64,000 nt of DNA from Micromonospora inositola (GTDB taxonomy: Bacteria; Actinomycetota; Actinomycetes; Mycobacteriales; Micromonosporaceae), in assembly GCF_900090285.1 (NCBI RefSeq), contig NZ_LT607754.1, positions 2,356,001 through 2,420,000 on the forward strand, written 5' to 3'. Both the position numbers and the translations under genes were made by a program. Positions 24,993 through 33,815 of the stretch are shown one piece after another. How positions within the stretch are numbered: the first letter of the stretch is position 1; each line of letters opens with the position of its first letter. A model generated the notes under the pieces. It was not told the origin of the DNA. It searched no databases and was given only the letters and a program-made list of their open reading frames with translations.

Positions 24993-27428
24993 TCACCCGG
25001 CGCGGGCGGCGCGGACGGCGGCGTACGCGTCGACCAGGCCGGCGCCGACCAGGTCCGCGTCGCCGCCGCAGCGGCGCGCGGTCGAGTCGTCGGGGCGGAC
25101 CCCGGCCGGGGTGGCGGTGTCCCGGAGGATCCGCCGAGTCCGCGCCAGGTCGCCGACCAGCGCCGGGTTCGCCGACCACATCAACGCCACCACCCCCGCC
25201 ACCTGCGGGGTCGCCATCGAGGTGCCGGCCAGGGTGGCGTAACCCCCACCTGGGTACGCGGACAGCACGTCCGCGCCGGGAGCCACGAGGTCCGGTTTGG
25301 TCGCCCCGCCGGCCGCCGGCCCCCGGCTGGAGAAGCGGGTGAGCTGTCGCGTCCGGTCCACCGCGCCCACGGTCAGCACGTCCGGGTACGGGGCCGGCGG
25401 GTCGGCCACCGAACCGCAGTACGGGCCGGTGTTGCCGGCCGCCGCGACCACCAGGATGCCGGCCGTGGCCAGCGCGGCGGTGGCCGGCCGGAGCGCCCCG
25501 GCGTCGCAGCCCTCGATCGGCGGGCAGCCCCACGAGTTGGTCAGCACGTCCGGCGCCCGGTCCGGCCGCCCGTCGGTGAACGGGTCCCCGCCGAACGGGA
25601 AGGGCGCCAGCATGAACTGCAGGCAGTCCAGGTAACGCGCCGGGCTGCCCAGGTTGCGGTCCAGGTTGACGCAGCCCACCCAGCGGGCGCCGGGGGCGAC
25701 ACCGATCCCACCCCGGCCCACCGCGCTGCCCGCCGTGTGCGTGCCGTGCCCGCCCTGGTCGTTCGGGGTACGGGTGTGCGCCCACGGGTCGTACCAGGAG
25801 TCGTCGCCGCCACGGAAGCCGGCGGCCAGCGCCGCATGCCGCCCGTCCACGCCGGAGTCCGAGGCGCCGACCACCACGCCCGAGCCGGTCACGCCCAGCT
25901 CGGACCAGACCCGGTCGGCGCCGATCAGCGAGATGTTCCAGGCCGGTCCGGCCGGCGCGGGCAGCGTGCCACGAACGGCCGGGGCCCCGGCCGGCAAAGG
26001 GCGCAGCCGCTGGCTGACCAGCACCCGGGCCACCTCGGGCCGACCGGACAGCCAGGCCCGCACCTCCGGCCCGCCGTCCGTCTCGATGGCGTTGACCAGG
26101 TAGTACGGCGTCGGGTGCAGGCGCAGCCGGGTCAGCTCCCGGCGCAGGTCCGCCTGGGTCCGGTCAGCCGTGGCCACCAACCGCCGGTAGACCTCGGCGG
26201 CCCGGGCGTCCCGGCCGGCCCGACCGGGCGCGCCGGTCGGGATGCCGCCCAGGTCGGCCTGCTCCCGGAGCACCACCAGCAGCCGGTCGCCGTACAGGCC
26301 GGGCTGCCCGGGGACCACGTAACCCACCGCGACCGCGGCGAGCAGGGCCGCGGCGGCCACCCCGGCCACCCGCCGGCTCGGCGTGCCGGCGCGCGGCCGG
26401 GCCAGCAGGACGCCGTACCCGACGGCGAGCAGCACCGCGACGGCGAACGCGGCGCCGGTCGCGACCGCGACCCAGAACGGCACGTCGCGGATGGTGGCGA
26501 GGAGCACCGTGAGCTCCTCCGGATCGGCGAGGGCGAGCGGGCCCAGCACGCCGAGCCCGACCAGCCAGCGCACCGCGGCGCGGCCGACCGGCCGGCCCGC
26601 GCGGGCGGCCGCCGCGTGCAGCGCGGCCAGCACGAAGCCGAGCGGAGGCAGCAGGAACAGGGCGGGCAGCTGCGCGCCGGACTGCCCGGCCCCGGCCGCG
26701 AGCAGCGCCAGGACGACCCCGGCGACCAGTCCGCCGACCAGCACCAGCCGGGCCGGCCGGGGCGGCGCGCCCACGGTGAACCGCGCCCAGAACGTCGCGT
26801 CGAGCAGCACCCCGGCGAGGGCGCCGAGCGCGGCGGCGGCGAGCCCGGCGAGCAGCGTTTCCAACAGGCCGCCCAGCGCGCCCAGCCAGGCCCAGGGCAG
26901 CAGCAGCGCCGACCCGGCCGCCACCGCCAGCGAAGTGACGCCGCCCGGGGACGGGCTCGCGCCGCCGGCCGCCGCCGTGGCCCGGCGACGGTCGTGCAGC
27001 CGGCCGAGGATGACCGCCAGCAGGGCGGCGGTGCCGGCCAGGGCGGCCAGGTACACCTCCTGGTGCACCGGCGGCACGGCCCGCAGCAGGGTCAGCGCGC
27101 CCAGCGCCAGCGCCGCGGCCAGCCAGATCCGGCCAACGGCCCGCACCGTCGGGGAGCGGGGGAGCAGGGCCAGCGCCAGCGTGGGCGCGCCCACCAGCAG
27201 CACGGTGCCCAGGGCGACCAGGGGCCAGGTCGGCACCGCCCGGTCCAGGCCGGCGACCAGCACCGCCTGGTCGACGGCCCAGCCGACCACCTGCCCGAGC
27301 ACCGTCACCAGCGCGATCCAGCCGCCGACCAGCACCGCCGCCACCACCGGCCACGGGCCCGGCCGGTCCGGAGCGGGGGCCGGCGGCGGCACGGGCGGAC
27401 CGGGGGGCGACCAGGGACTGATCTCCAT
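24993..27428 (-). CDS. Polytopic membrane protein with C-terminal subtilisin-like (S8) protease
   Basis: 811 residues. A proline-rich start is followed by about ten hydrophobic helices (about 25-400). The remaining half is a subtilase with an N-terminal propeptide-like region (YYLVNAIETDGGPEVRAWL) and a complete triad: Asp in GASDSGVDGRH (near 523), His in GGHGTHTAGS (near 563) and Ser in GTSMATPQVAG (near 737). The oxyanion Asn lies in VVAAAGNTGPY. Most S8 proteases have at most one membrane anchor, so this is unusual. The protease is probably extracytoplasmic. ATG 27428 is supported by TACGGT 7 nt upstream. Confidence 0.88.
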   Translation of the reverse strand: MEISPWSPPGPPVPPPAPAPDRPGPWPVVAAVLVGGWIALVTVLGQVVGWAVDQAVLVAGLDRAVPTWPLVALGTVLLVGAPTLALALLPRSPTVRAVGRIWLAAALALGALTLLRAVPPVHQEVYLAALAGTAALLAVILGRLHDRRRATAAAGGASPSPGGVTSLAVAAGSALLLPWAWLGALGGLLETLLAGLAAAALGALAGVLLDATFWARFTVGAPPRPARLVLVGGLVAGVVLALLAAGAGQSGAQLPALFLLPPLGFVLAALHAAAARAGRPVGRAAVRWLVGLGVLGPLALADPEELTVLLATIRDVPFWVAVATGAAFAVAVLLAVGYGVLLARPRAGTPSRRVAGVAAAALLAAVAVGYVVPGQPGLYGDRLLVVLREQADLGGIPTGAPGRAGRDARAAEVYRRLVATADRTQADLRRELTRLRLHPTPYYLVNAIETDGGPEVRAWLSGRPEVARVLVSQRLRPLPAGAPAVRGTLPAPAGPAWNISLIGADRVWSELGVTGSGVVVGASDSGVDGRHAALAAGFRGGDDSWYDPWAHTRTPNDQGGHGTHTAGSAVGRGGIGVAPGARWVGCVNLDRNLGSPARYLDCLQFMLAPFPFGGDPFTDGRPDRAPDVLTNSWGCPPIEGCDAGALRPATAALATAGILVVAAAGNTGPYCGSVADPPAPYPDVLTVGAVDRTRQLTRFSSRGPAAGGATKPDLVAPGADVLSAYPGGGYATLAGTSMATPQVAGVVALMWSANPALVGDLARTRRILRDTATPAGVRPDDSTARRCGGDADLVGAGLVDAYAAVRAARAG

Positions 27429-27492
27429 GCCGATCACCGTACGGTGCGGCCCGCGCATGCCGCGGGACCGCCGGGACGGTTACCGTGGACGG

Positions 27493-29325
27493 GTGCGAGA
27501 CCCCAACGTGTCCCGATCCGCGGCCGGCCAGCTCTCCGTCACCCGCCGCGCCGACGACCTGCGCCGGCTCCGCGCCGAGCGGTTCGACGTGCTGGTCATC
27601 GGCGGCGGGGTGACCGGCGCGGGCGCCGCGCTCGACGCCGCCTCCCGCGGTCTCAAGGTGGCGCTGGTGGAGGCGCGGGACTACGCCGCCGGCACCTCCA
27701 GCCGGTCCAGCAAGCTCATCCACGGCGGCCTGCGCTACCTGGAGCAGCTCGAGTTCCACCTGGTCCACGAGGCGCTGACCGAGCGGGGGCTGCTCGCCAC
27801 CCGGCTCGCGCCGCACCTGGTGCGCCCGGTGCCGATCCTGGTCCCGCTCCCCGCCGGGCGGGGGCTGCGCGACCTGCCCGGGCGCCTCTTCCGGCGGTCC
27901 TACTACGGGGCCGGCGTGGCCGCGTACGACGCGTTCGCCGGCGTCTTCGGCGGCGGGCGCGGCATGCCGCTGCACCGGCACCTGACCCGCGAGGGCGCCC
28001 GCCGGATCTTCCCCAGCCTCCGCACCGACGCCCTGGCCGGGGCGATCCGCTACTACGACGGGCAGGTCGACGACGCCCGGCTGGTGGTGACGCTGGCGCG
28101 GACCGCGGCCAGCCTGGGCGCGACGGTGGTGACCAGCGCGCGGGCGGTCGGCCTGATCCGCCAGGCCCGCGAGGTCACCGGGGTCCGGGTCCGCGACCTG
28201 GAGGTGCCCGCCGGCTCACCCGACGCCGAGTTCGAGGTACGCGCCCGCACGGTCATCGCCGCCACCGGCGTGTGGAGCGACGACATGTCCCGGATGCTCA
28301 ACGACGTCGGGCTGCGCCCCGGGGTGCGGGTCCGGGCCTCCAAGGGCGTGCACCTGGTGGTGCCCCGCTCGGCGATCACCGGCGAGACCGGGCTGATCCT
28401 GCGCACCGCCACCAGCGTGCTCTTCGTCATCCCGTGGGGTGGCCACTGGATCATCGGCACCACCGACACCGACTGGCGGCTGGACCGGTCCCACCCGGCG
28501 GCCACCGCCAAGGACATCGACTACCTGCTGGAACAGGTCAACACGGTGCTCGACCGGCCGTTGACCACCGCCGACATCGAGGGTGTGTACGCCGGACTGC
28601 GCCCGCTGCTGGCCGGCGAGGCGGACTCCACCTCCAAGCTCTCCCGGGAGCACGCGGTGGTGGAGCCGATGCTGGGGCTGCTGCTGGTCGCCGGCGGTAA
28701 GTACACGACGTACCGGGTGATGGCGTCGGACGTGGTCGACCGGGCGGTGCACCGGTTGGGCTGGACCCGTCCGTCCCGCACGGCCGACCTGCCGCTGCTC
28801 GGCGCCGACGGGTACGCGGCGACGTGGCGGGACCGGGCCGACCTGGCCCGCCGGCACGGGTTGCCCGTCGGGGTGGTCGAGCACCTGCTCGAGCGGTACG
28901 GCACGCTCACCCGCGACCTGCTGGCCCTGATCGACGCGGACCCGTTGCAGGGCTCCCCGCTCGCCGGCGCGCCGGAGTACCTGGCCGCCGAGGTGACGTA
29001 CGCGGCCCGGGCGGAGGGGGCGCTGCACCTGGAGGACGTGCTGACCCGGCGTACCCGGATCTCCTTCGAGACCAGCCACCGCGGCCTGGACTCCGCCGAG
29101 CACGCCGCGGAGCTGATGGGCGCGGTGCTCGGCTGGGACGAGGCGACCCGGGCCCGCGAGGTGGCGCACTACCGGGCGCGGGTGGAGGCGGAGCGCCAGT
29201 CGCAGCTGATGCCGGACGACGTGGCGGCGGACGCGGCCCGGCTCGGCGCGCCGGACGTCCGGGGGTTCGCGGCGGACCGGGGTGTCGACGGCGACGTCGT
29301 CGAACTTCCCTCGTCCCCTCGGTAG
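27493..29325 (+). CDS. glpD: FAD-dependent glycerol-3-phosphate dehydrogenase
   Basis: A 610-residue flavoprotein oxidising sn-glycerol-3-phosphate to dihydroxyacetone phosphate at the membrane with electrons to quinone. FAD-binding GGGVTGAGAALDAASRG (near 36-52), then SSRSSKLIHGGLRYLEQ, a GlpD signature, IATGVWSDDM-like FAD contact (AATGVWSDDM), and a C-terminal DAO_C domain with the AEVTYAARAEGALHLEDVL segment. The GTG start is supported by TACCGT (27481-27486), 6 nt upstream. It is divergent from the membrane subtilase. No glpK or glpF is nearby. Confidence 0.93.
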   Translation: MRDPNVSRSAAGQLSVTRRADDLRRLRAERFDVLVIGGGVTGAGAALDAASRGLKVALVEARDYAAGTSSRSSKLIHGGLRYLEQLEFHLVHEALTERGLLATRLAPHLVRPVPILVPLPAGRGLRDLPGRLFRRSYYGAGVAAYDAFAGVFGGGRGMPLHRHLTREGARRIFPSLRTDALAGAIRYYDGQVDDARLVVTLARTAASLGATVVTSARAVGLIRQAREVTGVRVRDLEVPAGSPDAEFEVRARTVIAATGVWSDDMSRMLNDVGLRPGVRVRASKGVHLVVPRSAITGETGLILRTATSVLFVIPWGGHWIIGTTDTDWRLDRSHPAATAKDIDYLLEQVNTVLDRPLTTADIEGVYAGLRPLLAGEADSTSKLSREHAVVEPMLGLLLVAGGKYTTYRVMASDVVDRAVHRLGWTRPSRTADLPLLGADGYAATWRDRADLARRHGLPVGVVEHLLERYGTLTRDLLALIDADPLQGSPLAGAPEYLAAEVTYAARAEGALHLEDVLTRRTRISFETSHRGLDSAEHAAELMGAVLGWDEATRAREVAHYRARVEAERQSQLMPDDVAADAARLGAPDVRGFAADRGVDGDVVELPSSPR

Positions 29326-29382
29326 CCGATCCGGCCGGGCACCGGTCGGCGCTCGCCGCCCGGCCGGTCGGCGGGTACCGGC

Positions 29383-29406
29383 GCAACCTACGGTGGGGTA
29401 GGTTGC
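29383..29406 (+). promoter_or_regulatory. Hairpin at the ribosome-binding region of the lipoprotein gene
   Basis: gcaacctac-ggtggg-gtaggttgc has perfect 9-bp arms and a loop of G-rich bases that could be the Shine-Dalgarno. It ends 5 nt before the GTG start. It may modulate translation of the lipoprotein gene, or terminate glpD transcripts. Confidence 0.45.
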
Positions 29407-29411
29407 CCTGC

Positions 29412-29936
29412 GTGGTTCGCCCTTCATGGTCGCGTCTCATCGTCCTTTCGGCCGGCGTCCTGCTGGGGATCGCCCTGACCGGTTGCTCGGTCTTCGACCG
29501 GGCCGAGGGGTCCACCGCTCCACCGCGCGGGACATCCCCCTCGGGAGAGGGTGCGTCGGCCCCCACCGGGCCGCGCCGGGTCTCCCTGGTCCAGAAGCTC
29601 GGCGCGGACGGCCCGGTCCGGTCGCTCGAGGTGGCGCCGGACGGAAGGTGGCAGTGTCAGGACTGCGCCGGCGACGGGGTGAACTCCACGGGCGCGCTCG
29701 CCCCGGACCAGGTGCAGCGGTTGCAGAAGATGCTGGCCGACCCCGGCCTGGCGAAGGAGACCGACGAGGCCCGCCAGTACAAGCTCGGCTGCATCGACGC
29801 GCTGGCCTCCACGCTGCTCATCCCGCCGGGCCTGGCCATCACCTCGCAGGACTGCCCGGGCGAGGACCGGCCGCCGGTCGCCGGCGAGATCCTGCTGCTG
29901 CTCACCCAGGCCACGCCGGCCGAGGTCCGCGGCTGA
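29412..29936 (+). CDS. Putative lipoprotein, unknown function
   Basis: 174 residues. Signal peptide with lipobox GIALTGCSVF (Cys near 25), then a Ser/Pro/Thr-rich linker and a compact domain containing a CQDC pair and two further Cys (LGCIDAL, SQDCPGE), so disulfides are likely. The mature protein would sit on the outer face of the membrane. I do not recognise the domain. The GTG start overlaps a hairpin region just upstream. Confidence 0.75.
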   Translation: MVRPSWSRLIVLSAGVLLGIALTGCSVFDRAEGSTAPPRGTSPSGEGASAPTGPRRVSLVQKLGADGPVRSLEVAPDGRWQCQDCAGDGVNSTGALAPDQVQRLQKMLADPGLAKETDEARQYKLGCIDALASTLLIPPGLAITSQDCPGEDRPPVAGEILLLLTQATPAEVRG

Positions 29937-29978
29937 CCGGGGTGTCGACGGTGCCACCGGCCGGGCGGGTGGGCCGGG

Positions 29979-31379
29979 TCAGAGCATCTTGCCGGGGTTG
30001 AAGAGGCCGTCCGGGTCCAGCGCCGCCTTGATCGCCTGGTGCACCCGGACCCCGACCGGGCCGATCTCCCGGGCCAGCCAGTCCCGCTTGAGCAGCCCCA
30101 CGCCGTGCTCCCCGGTGCAGGTGCCGCCCAGCTCCAGCCCCAGCCGCATGATCTCGTCGAAGGCCCGCCGGCCGCGCTCGACGCTGGCCGGGTCGGCCCG
30201 GTCGACCACGATGTTCGGGTGCATGTTGCCGTCGCCCGCGTGCCCGACCACGCCGATCGGCACGGCGCACTCCGCGGCGATCCGGGCCACCCCGTCCAGC
30301 AGCGCCGCGAGTGAGCCGCGCGGCACCGCCACGTCGTCGATCACCAGCCCGCCGTTGCCGCCGGGGAAGGCACCCGCGGCGAACTTCTCCATCGCCGGGT
30401 GGGCCAGCCGGCGGGCCTGGAGCAGGGCCGCCGCCTCCGCCGCGTCGGTGGCCGCGTAGACCTCGTCGGCACCGGCCGCCTCGCACACCTCGGCGATCCT
30501 GGCCAGGTCCTCGGCGGCCCGGGAACCGGTGTCCACGGCGGCCAGCAGCAGCGCCTGCGCGTCGGTACGCAACCCCATCGGCCGGTACGCCTCGATGGCC
30601 GCCAGGTGGACCCGGTCCAGCAGTTCCAGCAGGCTCGGGCTCAGCCCCCGCTCGGCGATCCCGGCCACCGCCGTCCCGGCCGCCGCGGTCGATCCGAAGA
30701 CCGCGACCAGGGTCAACGACTCCGCCGGTGCGGGCCGCAGCGAGACGGTGATCTCGGTGATCACCCCGAGGGTGCCCTCGGAGCCGACGAAGAGCCGGGT
30801 CAGGTCGTACCCGGCGACCCCCTTGGCGGTACGCCGGCCGGTGCGCAGCACCTCGCCGGTGGCCAGCACCACCGTCAGGCCGAGCACGTACTCGGTGGTC
30901 ACCCCGTACTTGACGCAGCACATGCCGCCGGCGTTGGTGGCGACGTTGCCGCCGATGGTGGACGACTCCCAGGAGCCGGGGTCGGGCGGGTACCAGAGGC
31001 CGTGCTCGCGTACCGCCCCGGCCAGCGCCGCGTTGACCACGCCGGGCTGCACCACGGCGATCCGGCTCACCGGGTCGATCTCCAGGATCCGGTCCATCGC
31101 GACGGTGCTCAGCACCACCGCGCCGTCGACCGCGTTCGCCGCGCCGGCCAGCCCGGTCCGGGCCCCCTGCGGCACCACCGGTACGCCGTGCCGGGCGGCC
31201 GCCCGGACCACCGCGACGACCTCCTCGGTGCTGCGCGGCCGGGTGACCACGAGCGGCGTGCCGGCGGCGCAGAGGTCGGCCTCGTCCCGCTCGTGCATCC
31301 GGAGCAGGTCCGGGTCGGTCAGGACGGCGGCGTCGCCGAGCGCGGCCCGCAGGTCGTCGAGGAGGGGGGAACCGGCCAT
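29979..31379 (-). CDS. FAD-linked oxidase (glycolate oxidase GlcD / D-lactate dehydrogenase-like)
   Basis: 466 residues: FAD-binding type 4 (PCMH) domain with VVPQGARTGLAGAAN and SSTIGGNVATNAGG, then the FAD oxidase C-terminal domain with GHAGDGNMHPNI and CTGEHGVGLLKRDW, both hallmarks of GlcD/Dld proteins. It oxidises a 2-hydroxy acid such as glycolate or D-lactate; the substrate cannot be fixed. No glcE/glcF is adjacent. ATG 31379 is supported by TAGCCT 7 nt upstream, and this promoter is back to back with that of the DUF4031 gene. Confidence 0.9.
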   Translation of the reverse strand: MAGSPLLDDLRAALGDAAVLTDPDLLRMHERDEADLCAAGTPLVVTRPRSTEEVVAVVRAAARHGVPVVPQGARTGLAGAANAVDGAVVLSTVAMDRILEIDPVSRIAVVQPGVVNAALAGAVREHGLWYPPDPGSWESSTIGGNVATNAGGMCCVKYGVTTEYVLGLTVVLATGEVLRTGRRTAKGVAGYDLTRLFVGSEGTLGVITEITVSLRPAPAESLTLVAVFGSTAAAGTAVAGIAERGLSPSLLELLDRVHLAAIEAYRPMGLRTDAQALLLAAVDTGSRAAEDLARIAEVCEAAGADEVYAATDAAEAAALLQARRLAHPAMEKFAAGAFPGGNGGLVIDDVAVPRGSLAALLDGVARIAAECAVPIGVVGHAGDGNMHPNIVVDRADPASVERGRRAFDEIMRLGLELGGTCTGEHGVGLLKRDWLAREIGPVGVRVHQAIKAALDPDGLFNPGKML

Positions 31380-31445
31380 GCGGCGAAGGCTAGGCCGTCG
31401 CCAGGTGATCATCAACCGGGCGTCCGGCGCGCTACATTGGCCGCC

Positions 31446-31763
31446 ATGCTGTATCTGGACCGGCCGACCGTGCCCTGGCGGGGCCGGCTCTGGTCGCACC
31501 TGATCAGCGACGTCTCCTACGCCGAGCTGCACGCCTTCGCCGAGGCGCTCGGCGCGCCCCGCCGCGGCTTCGACCGGGACCACTACGACATCCCCGCCGA
31601 GCGCTTCCCGATGGCCGTCTGGCTCGGCGCCCAGGTCGTGCCCAGCCGCGACCTGGTCCGCCTCCTCCGCGACGCCGGCCTCCGCCGCCCCAAGCACCTC
31701 ACCCGCCCGCGTCCGCCCCGCCACTCCCGCGATCTCGCACTTCCGGCCCCGGATCTGGGCTGA
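31446..31763 (+). CDS. DUF4031 domain protein
   Basis: 105 residues. LYLDRPTVPWRGRLWSHL and the HDISYAELH-like stretch (SDVSYAELHAFAEALG), FDRDHYDIP, RDAGLRRPK are typical of DUF4031 proteins, small proteins of unknown function. The C-terminal 25 residues are Pro/Arg-rich. TACATT (31433-31438) lies 7 nt before ATG, giving a likely leaderless transcript. Confidence 0.85.
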   Translation: MLYLDRPTVPWRGRLWSHLISDVSYAELHAFAEALGAPRRGFDRDHYDIPAERFPMAVWLGAQVVPSRDLVRLLRDAGLRRPKHLTRPRPPRHSRDLALPAPDLG

Positions 31764-31805
31764 TCCGCCCGTTTCGCCCGAACCTCAACTGCAGGATCGC
31801 CGAGA

Positions 31806-31843
31806 CGGGGAGGGGACGGGGGCGGGGAGGGGACGGGGGAGGG
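31806..31843. repeat. G-rich tandem repeat (two perfect 17-mers)
   Basis: cggggaggggacggggg occurs at 31806-31822 and again directly at 31823-31839, followed by agggg-like sequence. The run contains at least six tracts of four or more G, a G-quadruplex-type pattern, in the gap between the DUF4031 gene and the HD gene stop. Confidence 0.85.
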
Positions 31844-32479
31844 TCAACGGAGGGTTTTGAGTTCGCGGGTGAGGTTGGCGCGGGCGGGGGGTTCCCAGCG
31901 GGCGTGCAGGGCGGGGAGGCGGTAGAGGGCGGGGAGGGCGAGGAGGGCTTCCAGGACCCTCGTCCGGCCGGCGCGGAAGTCGGGGTCGGGGACGTGGGCG
32001 TACTCGCGGCGGACGGCGGCGGCGTAGCGGTCGTACACCGGTGGTGGGCTGGCCAGCACCGCCAGGTCGGCGTCGCAGAGCAGGGCGCCGTCGGGGTCGT
32101 CGGCGGCCACCGCGTGCCCGGCGGTGAGCAGCACCAGCCGGCGGACCTCGGCCACCGCGTCGGCCGGCAGCCCGGCTTCGGCGAGGAGTTCTCCCGCGAG
32201 GGCCGCGCTGGCCCGTTCGTTGGCGTCGCCGCCGGCTCGCGGGTCGTAGACCGCGTCGTGGCACCAGGCGGCCAGCCGGACCAGGTCGGGACGGCCGGTG
32301 AGCGCCGCGTGGCCGTCGACCACGTCGAGCACGGCGGTCAGGTGGTCGGCGGTGTGGTAGTGCCGGTGCGGCTCCCGCCAGCCGGCCAGCAGCCGCTCCC
32401 CGGCCCGGTCCACCCCGGCCGGGTCGGTCGCCCCGGCGCCCCGGACGGCGGCGCGCCACCGCTCGATCAGCTCTCCCAC
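31844..32479 (-). CDS. HD-domain metal-dependent phosphohydrolase-like protein
   Basis: 211 residues, helical. The HD metal centre reads HYHTADHLTAVLDV, then AAWCHDAVYDPRAGGDANERAS, with a second region ALLCDADLAVLASP. This matches predicted HD phosphohydrolases. A GTG start gives MGELIERWRAAV; there is no obvious TANNNT or Shine-Dalgarno. The substrate is unknown. Confidence 0.82.
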   Translation of the reverse strand: MGELIERWRAAVRGAGATDPAGVDRAGERLLAGWREPHRHYHTADHLTAVLDVVDGHAALTGRPDLVRLAAWCHDAVYDPRAGGDANERASAALAGELLAEAGLPADAVAEVRRLVLLTAGHAVAADDPDGALLCDADLAVLASPPPVYDRYAAAVRREYAHVPDPDFRAGRTRVLEALLALPALYRLPALHARWEPPARANLTRELKTLR

Positions 32480-32516
32480 CCGGTGCAGTCTGCCGCACGG
32501 CGAGGATTCACCGGGT

Positions 32517-33806
32517 GTGACGCGGGTAGTCCCCGCCATGGCCGTGGCCCGGGATCGACGACCTCCGTTCCTGCGTCGTGCCGCATTGAAGGAAGGGATG
32601 GTCGACGTCGACGCGGCGCGGATCGCCGAGGCGACGGAGCAACTCAGGAACCGGAGCAAGGCCACCCTGCACGACCGGCTGCACCGGGTCCGGATGGCGA
32701 TGGGCCTGGCCGTCCAGGCCGGGCTGGCCGCCGCGCTGGCCTGGATCATCTCCCACCAGGTCCTCGGCAACCCGCAGCCGGTCTTCGCGCCGATCTCGGC
32801 GGTCGGCACGCTGGCCGCGTCGGTCGGCCAGCGGCTGCGCCGGACCGTCGAGCTGATCATCGGGGTGGTGGTCGGGGTGGCCCTCGGCGACTTCCTGGTC
32901 TATCTGCTCGGCGCCGGTGGTTGGCAGTTGGGGCTGGTGGTGACCGCCGCGATCCTGCTGACCATCTTCTTCGGCGCGAGCGTGGCCGTCGTGATCCAGG
33001 CCGCCGCCACCGCGGTGCTGATCGTGACGCTCAGCCCGTCCACCCAGAACCTGGAGATACCGCGCTTCGTCGACGCGTTCATCGGCGGTGGCATCGCGTT
33101 GCTGGTGACCGCGATCCTGCTGCCGCTCAACCCGCTCCGGGTGATCAACCGGGCCGCCCGGCCGGCGCTGGACCTGTTCTCCGGGCAGCTGGACGTCACC
33201 GCCGAGGCGTTGCGCAACCGGGATCGGCAGAGCGTCCAGCGCGCCCTGGAACGGCTCCGGGAGAACAAGGACGAGCTGGCGACGTTCACCGAGGCGATCG
33301 AGGGGGCCAAGGAGACCGCCACGCTCTCCCCGGTCCGCTGGCACCGCCGCGACGAGCTGACCCACTACGCCGAGGCGGCGGACCCGATCGACCGGGCGAT
33401 GCGCAACAGCGGCACCCTGATCCGCCGCTCGGTCACCATGATCGAGGACGAGGAGCCGATCCCGGAGCCGATGCCGGACGCGGTCGCCCACCTGGCCGAG
33501 TCGGTCCGCATGCTCAAGCACGAGTTCGCCGTCGGCGAGGAGCCGCAGAAGGCCCGCGAGTGCTCGCTGCGCGCGGTGAGCGAGGCCGGCCGGGCGTACG
33601 CGCAGGGGGTGGGCTTCTCCGGCAGCGTGGTGATCGCCCAGGTACGTACCACCGCCAGCGACCTGATGGTCGCCTCCGGCATCGAGCAGGACGAGGCGAA
33701 CCGGCTCGTCCGGGAGGCGTTCGGCGGCGAGAAGGAACAGCCGCCGGGCGTCCAGCCCGAGGAGGACACCGCGCCGAAACCGCCGACGGCACCTCCGCTC
33801 GGGTGA
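32517..33806 (+). CDS. FUSC/aromatic-acid-exporter-family membrane protein
   Basis: Up to 429 residues. An N-terminal six-TM FUSC-like domain (AMGLAVQAGLAAALAWIIS, then VFAPISAVGTLAASVGQRLRR) is followed by a long helical cytoplasmic region and a Pro-rich tail. The segment PVFAPISA...GQR is typical of aromatic acid exporter (ArAE)-type proteins. The start is uncertain: GTG 32517, ATG 32538 and ATG 32598 are all in frame, and an AAGGA precedes 32598. The substrate is unknown. It ends 9 bp from the convergent PLP-enzyme gene. Confidence 0.82.
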   Translation: MTRVVPAMAVARDRRPPFLRRAALKEGMVDVDAARIAEATEQLRNRSKATLHDRLHRVRMAMGLAVQAGLAAALAWIISHQVLGNPQPVFAPISAVGTLAASVGQRLRRTVELIIGVVVGVALGDFLVYLLGAGGWQLGLVVTAAILLTIFFGASVAVVIQAAATAVLIVTLSPSTQNLEIPRFVDAFIGGGIALLVTAILLPLNPLRVINRAARPALDLFSGQLDVTAEALRNRDRQSVQRALERLRENKDELATFTEAIEGAKETATLSPVRWHRRDELTHYAEAADPIDRAMRNSGTLIRRSVTMIEDEEPIPEPMPDAVAHLAESVRMLKHEFAVGEEPQKARECSLRAVSEAGRAYAQGVGFSGSVVIAQVRTTASDLMVASGIEQDEANRLVREAFGGEKEQPPGVQPEEDTAPKPPTAPPLG

Positions 33807-33815
33807 CCGGCCCGG

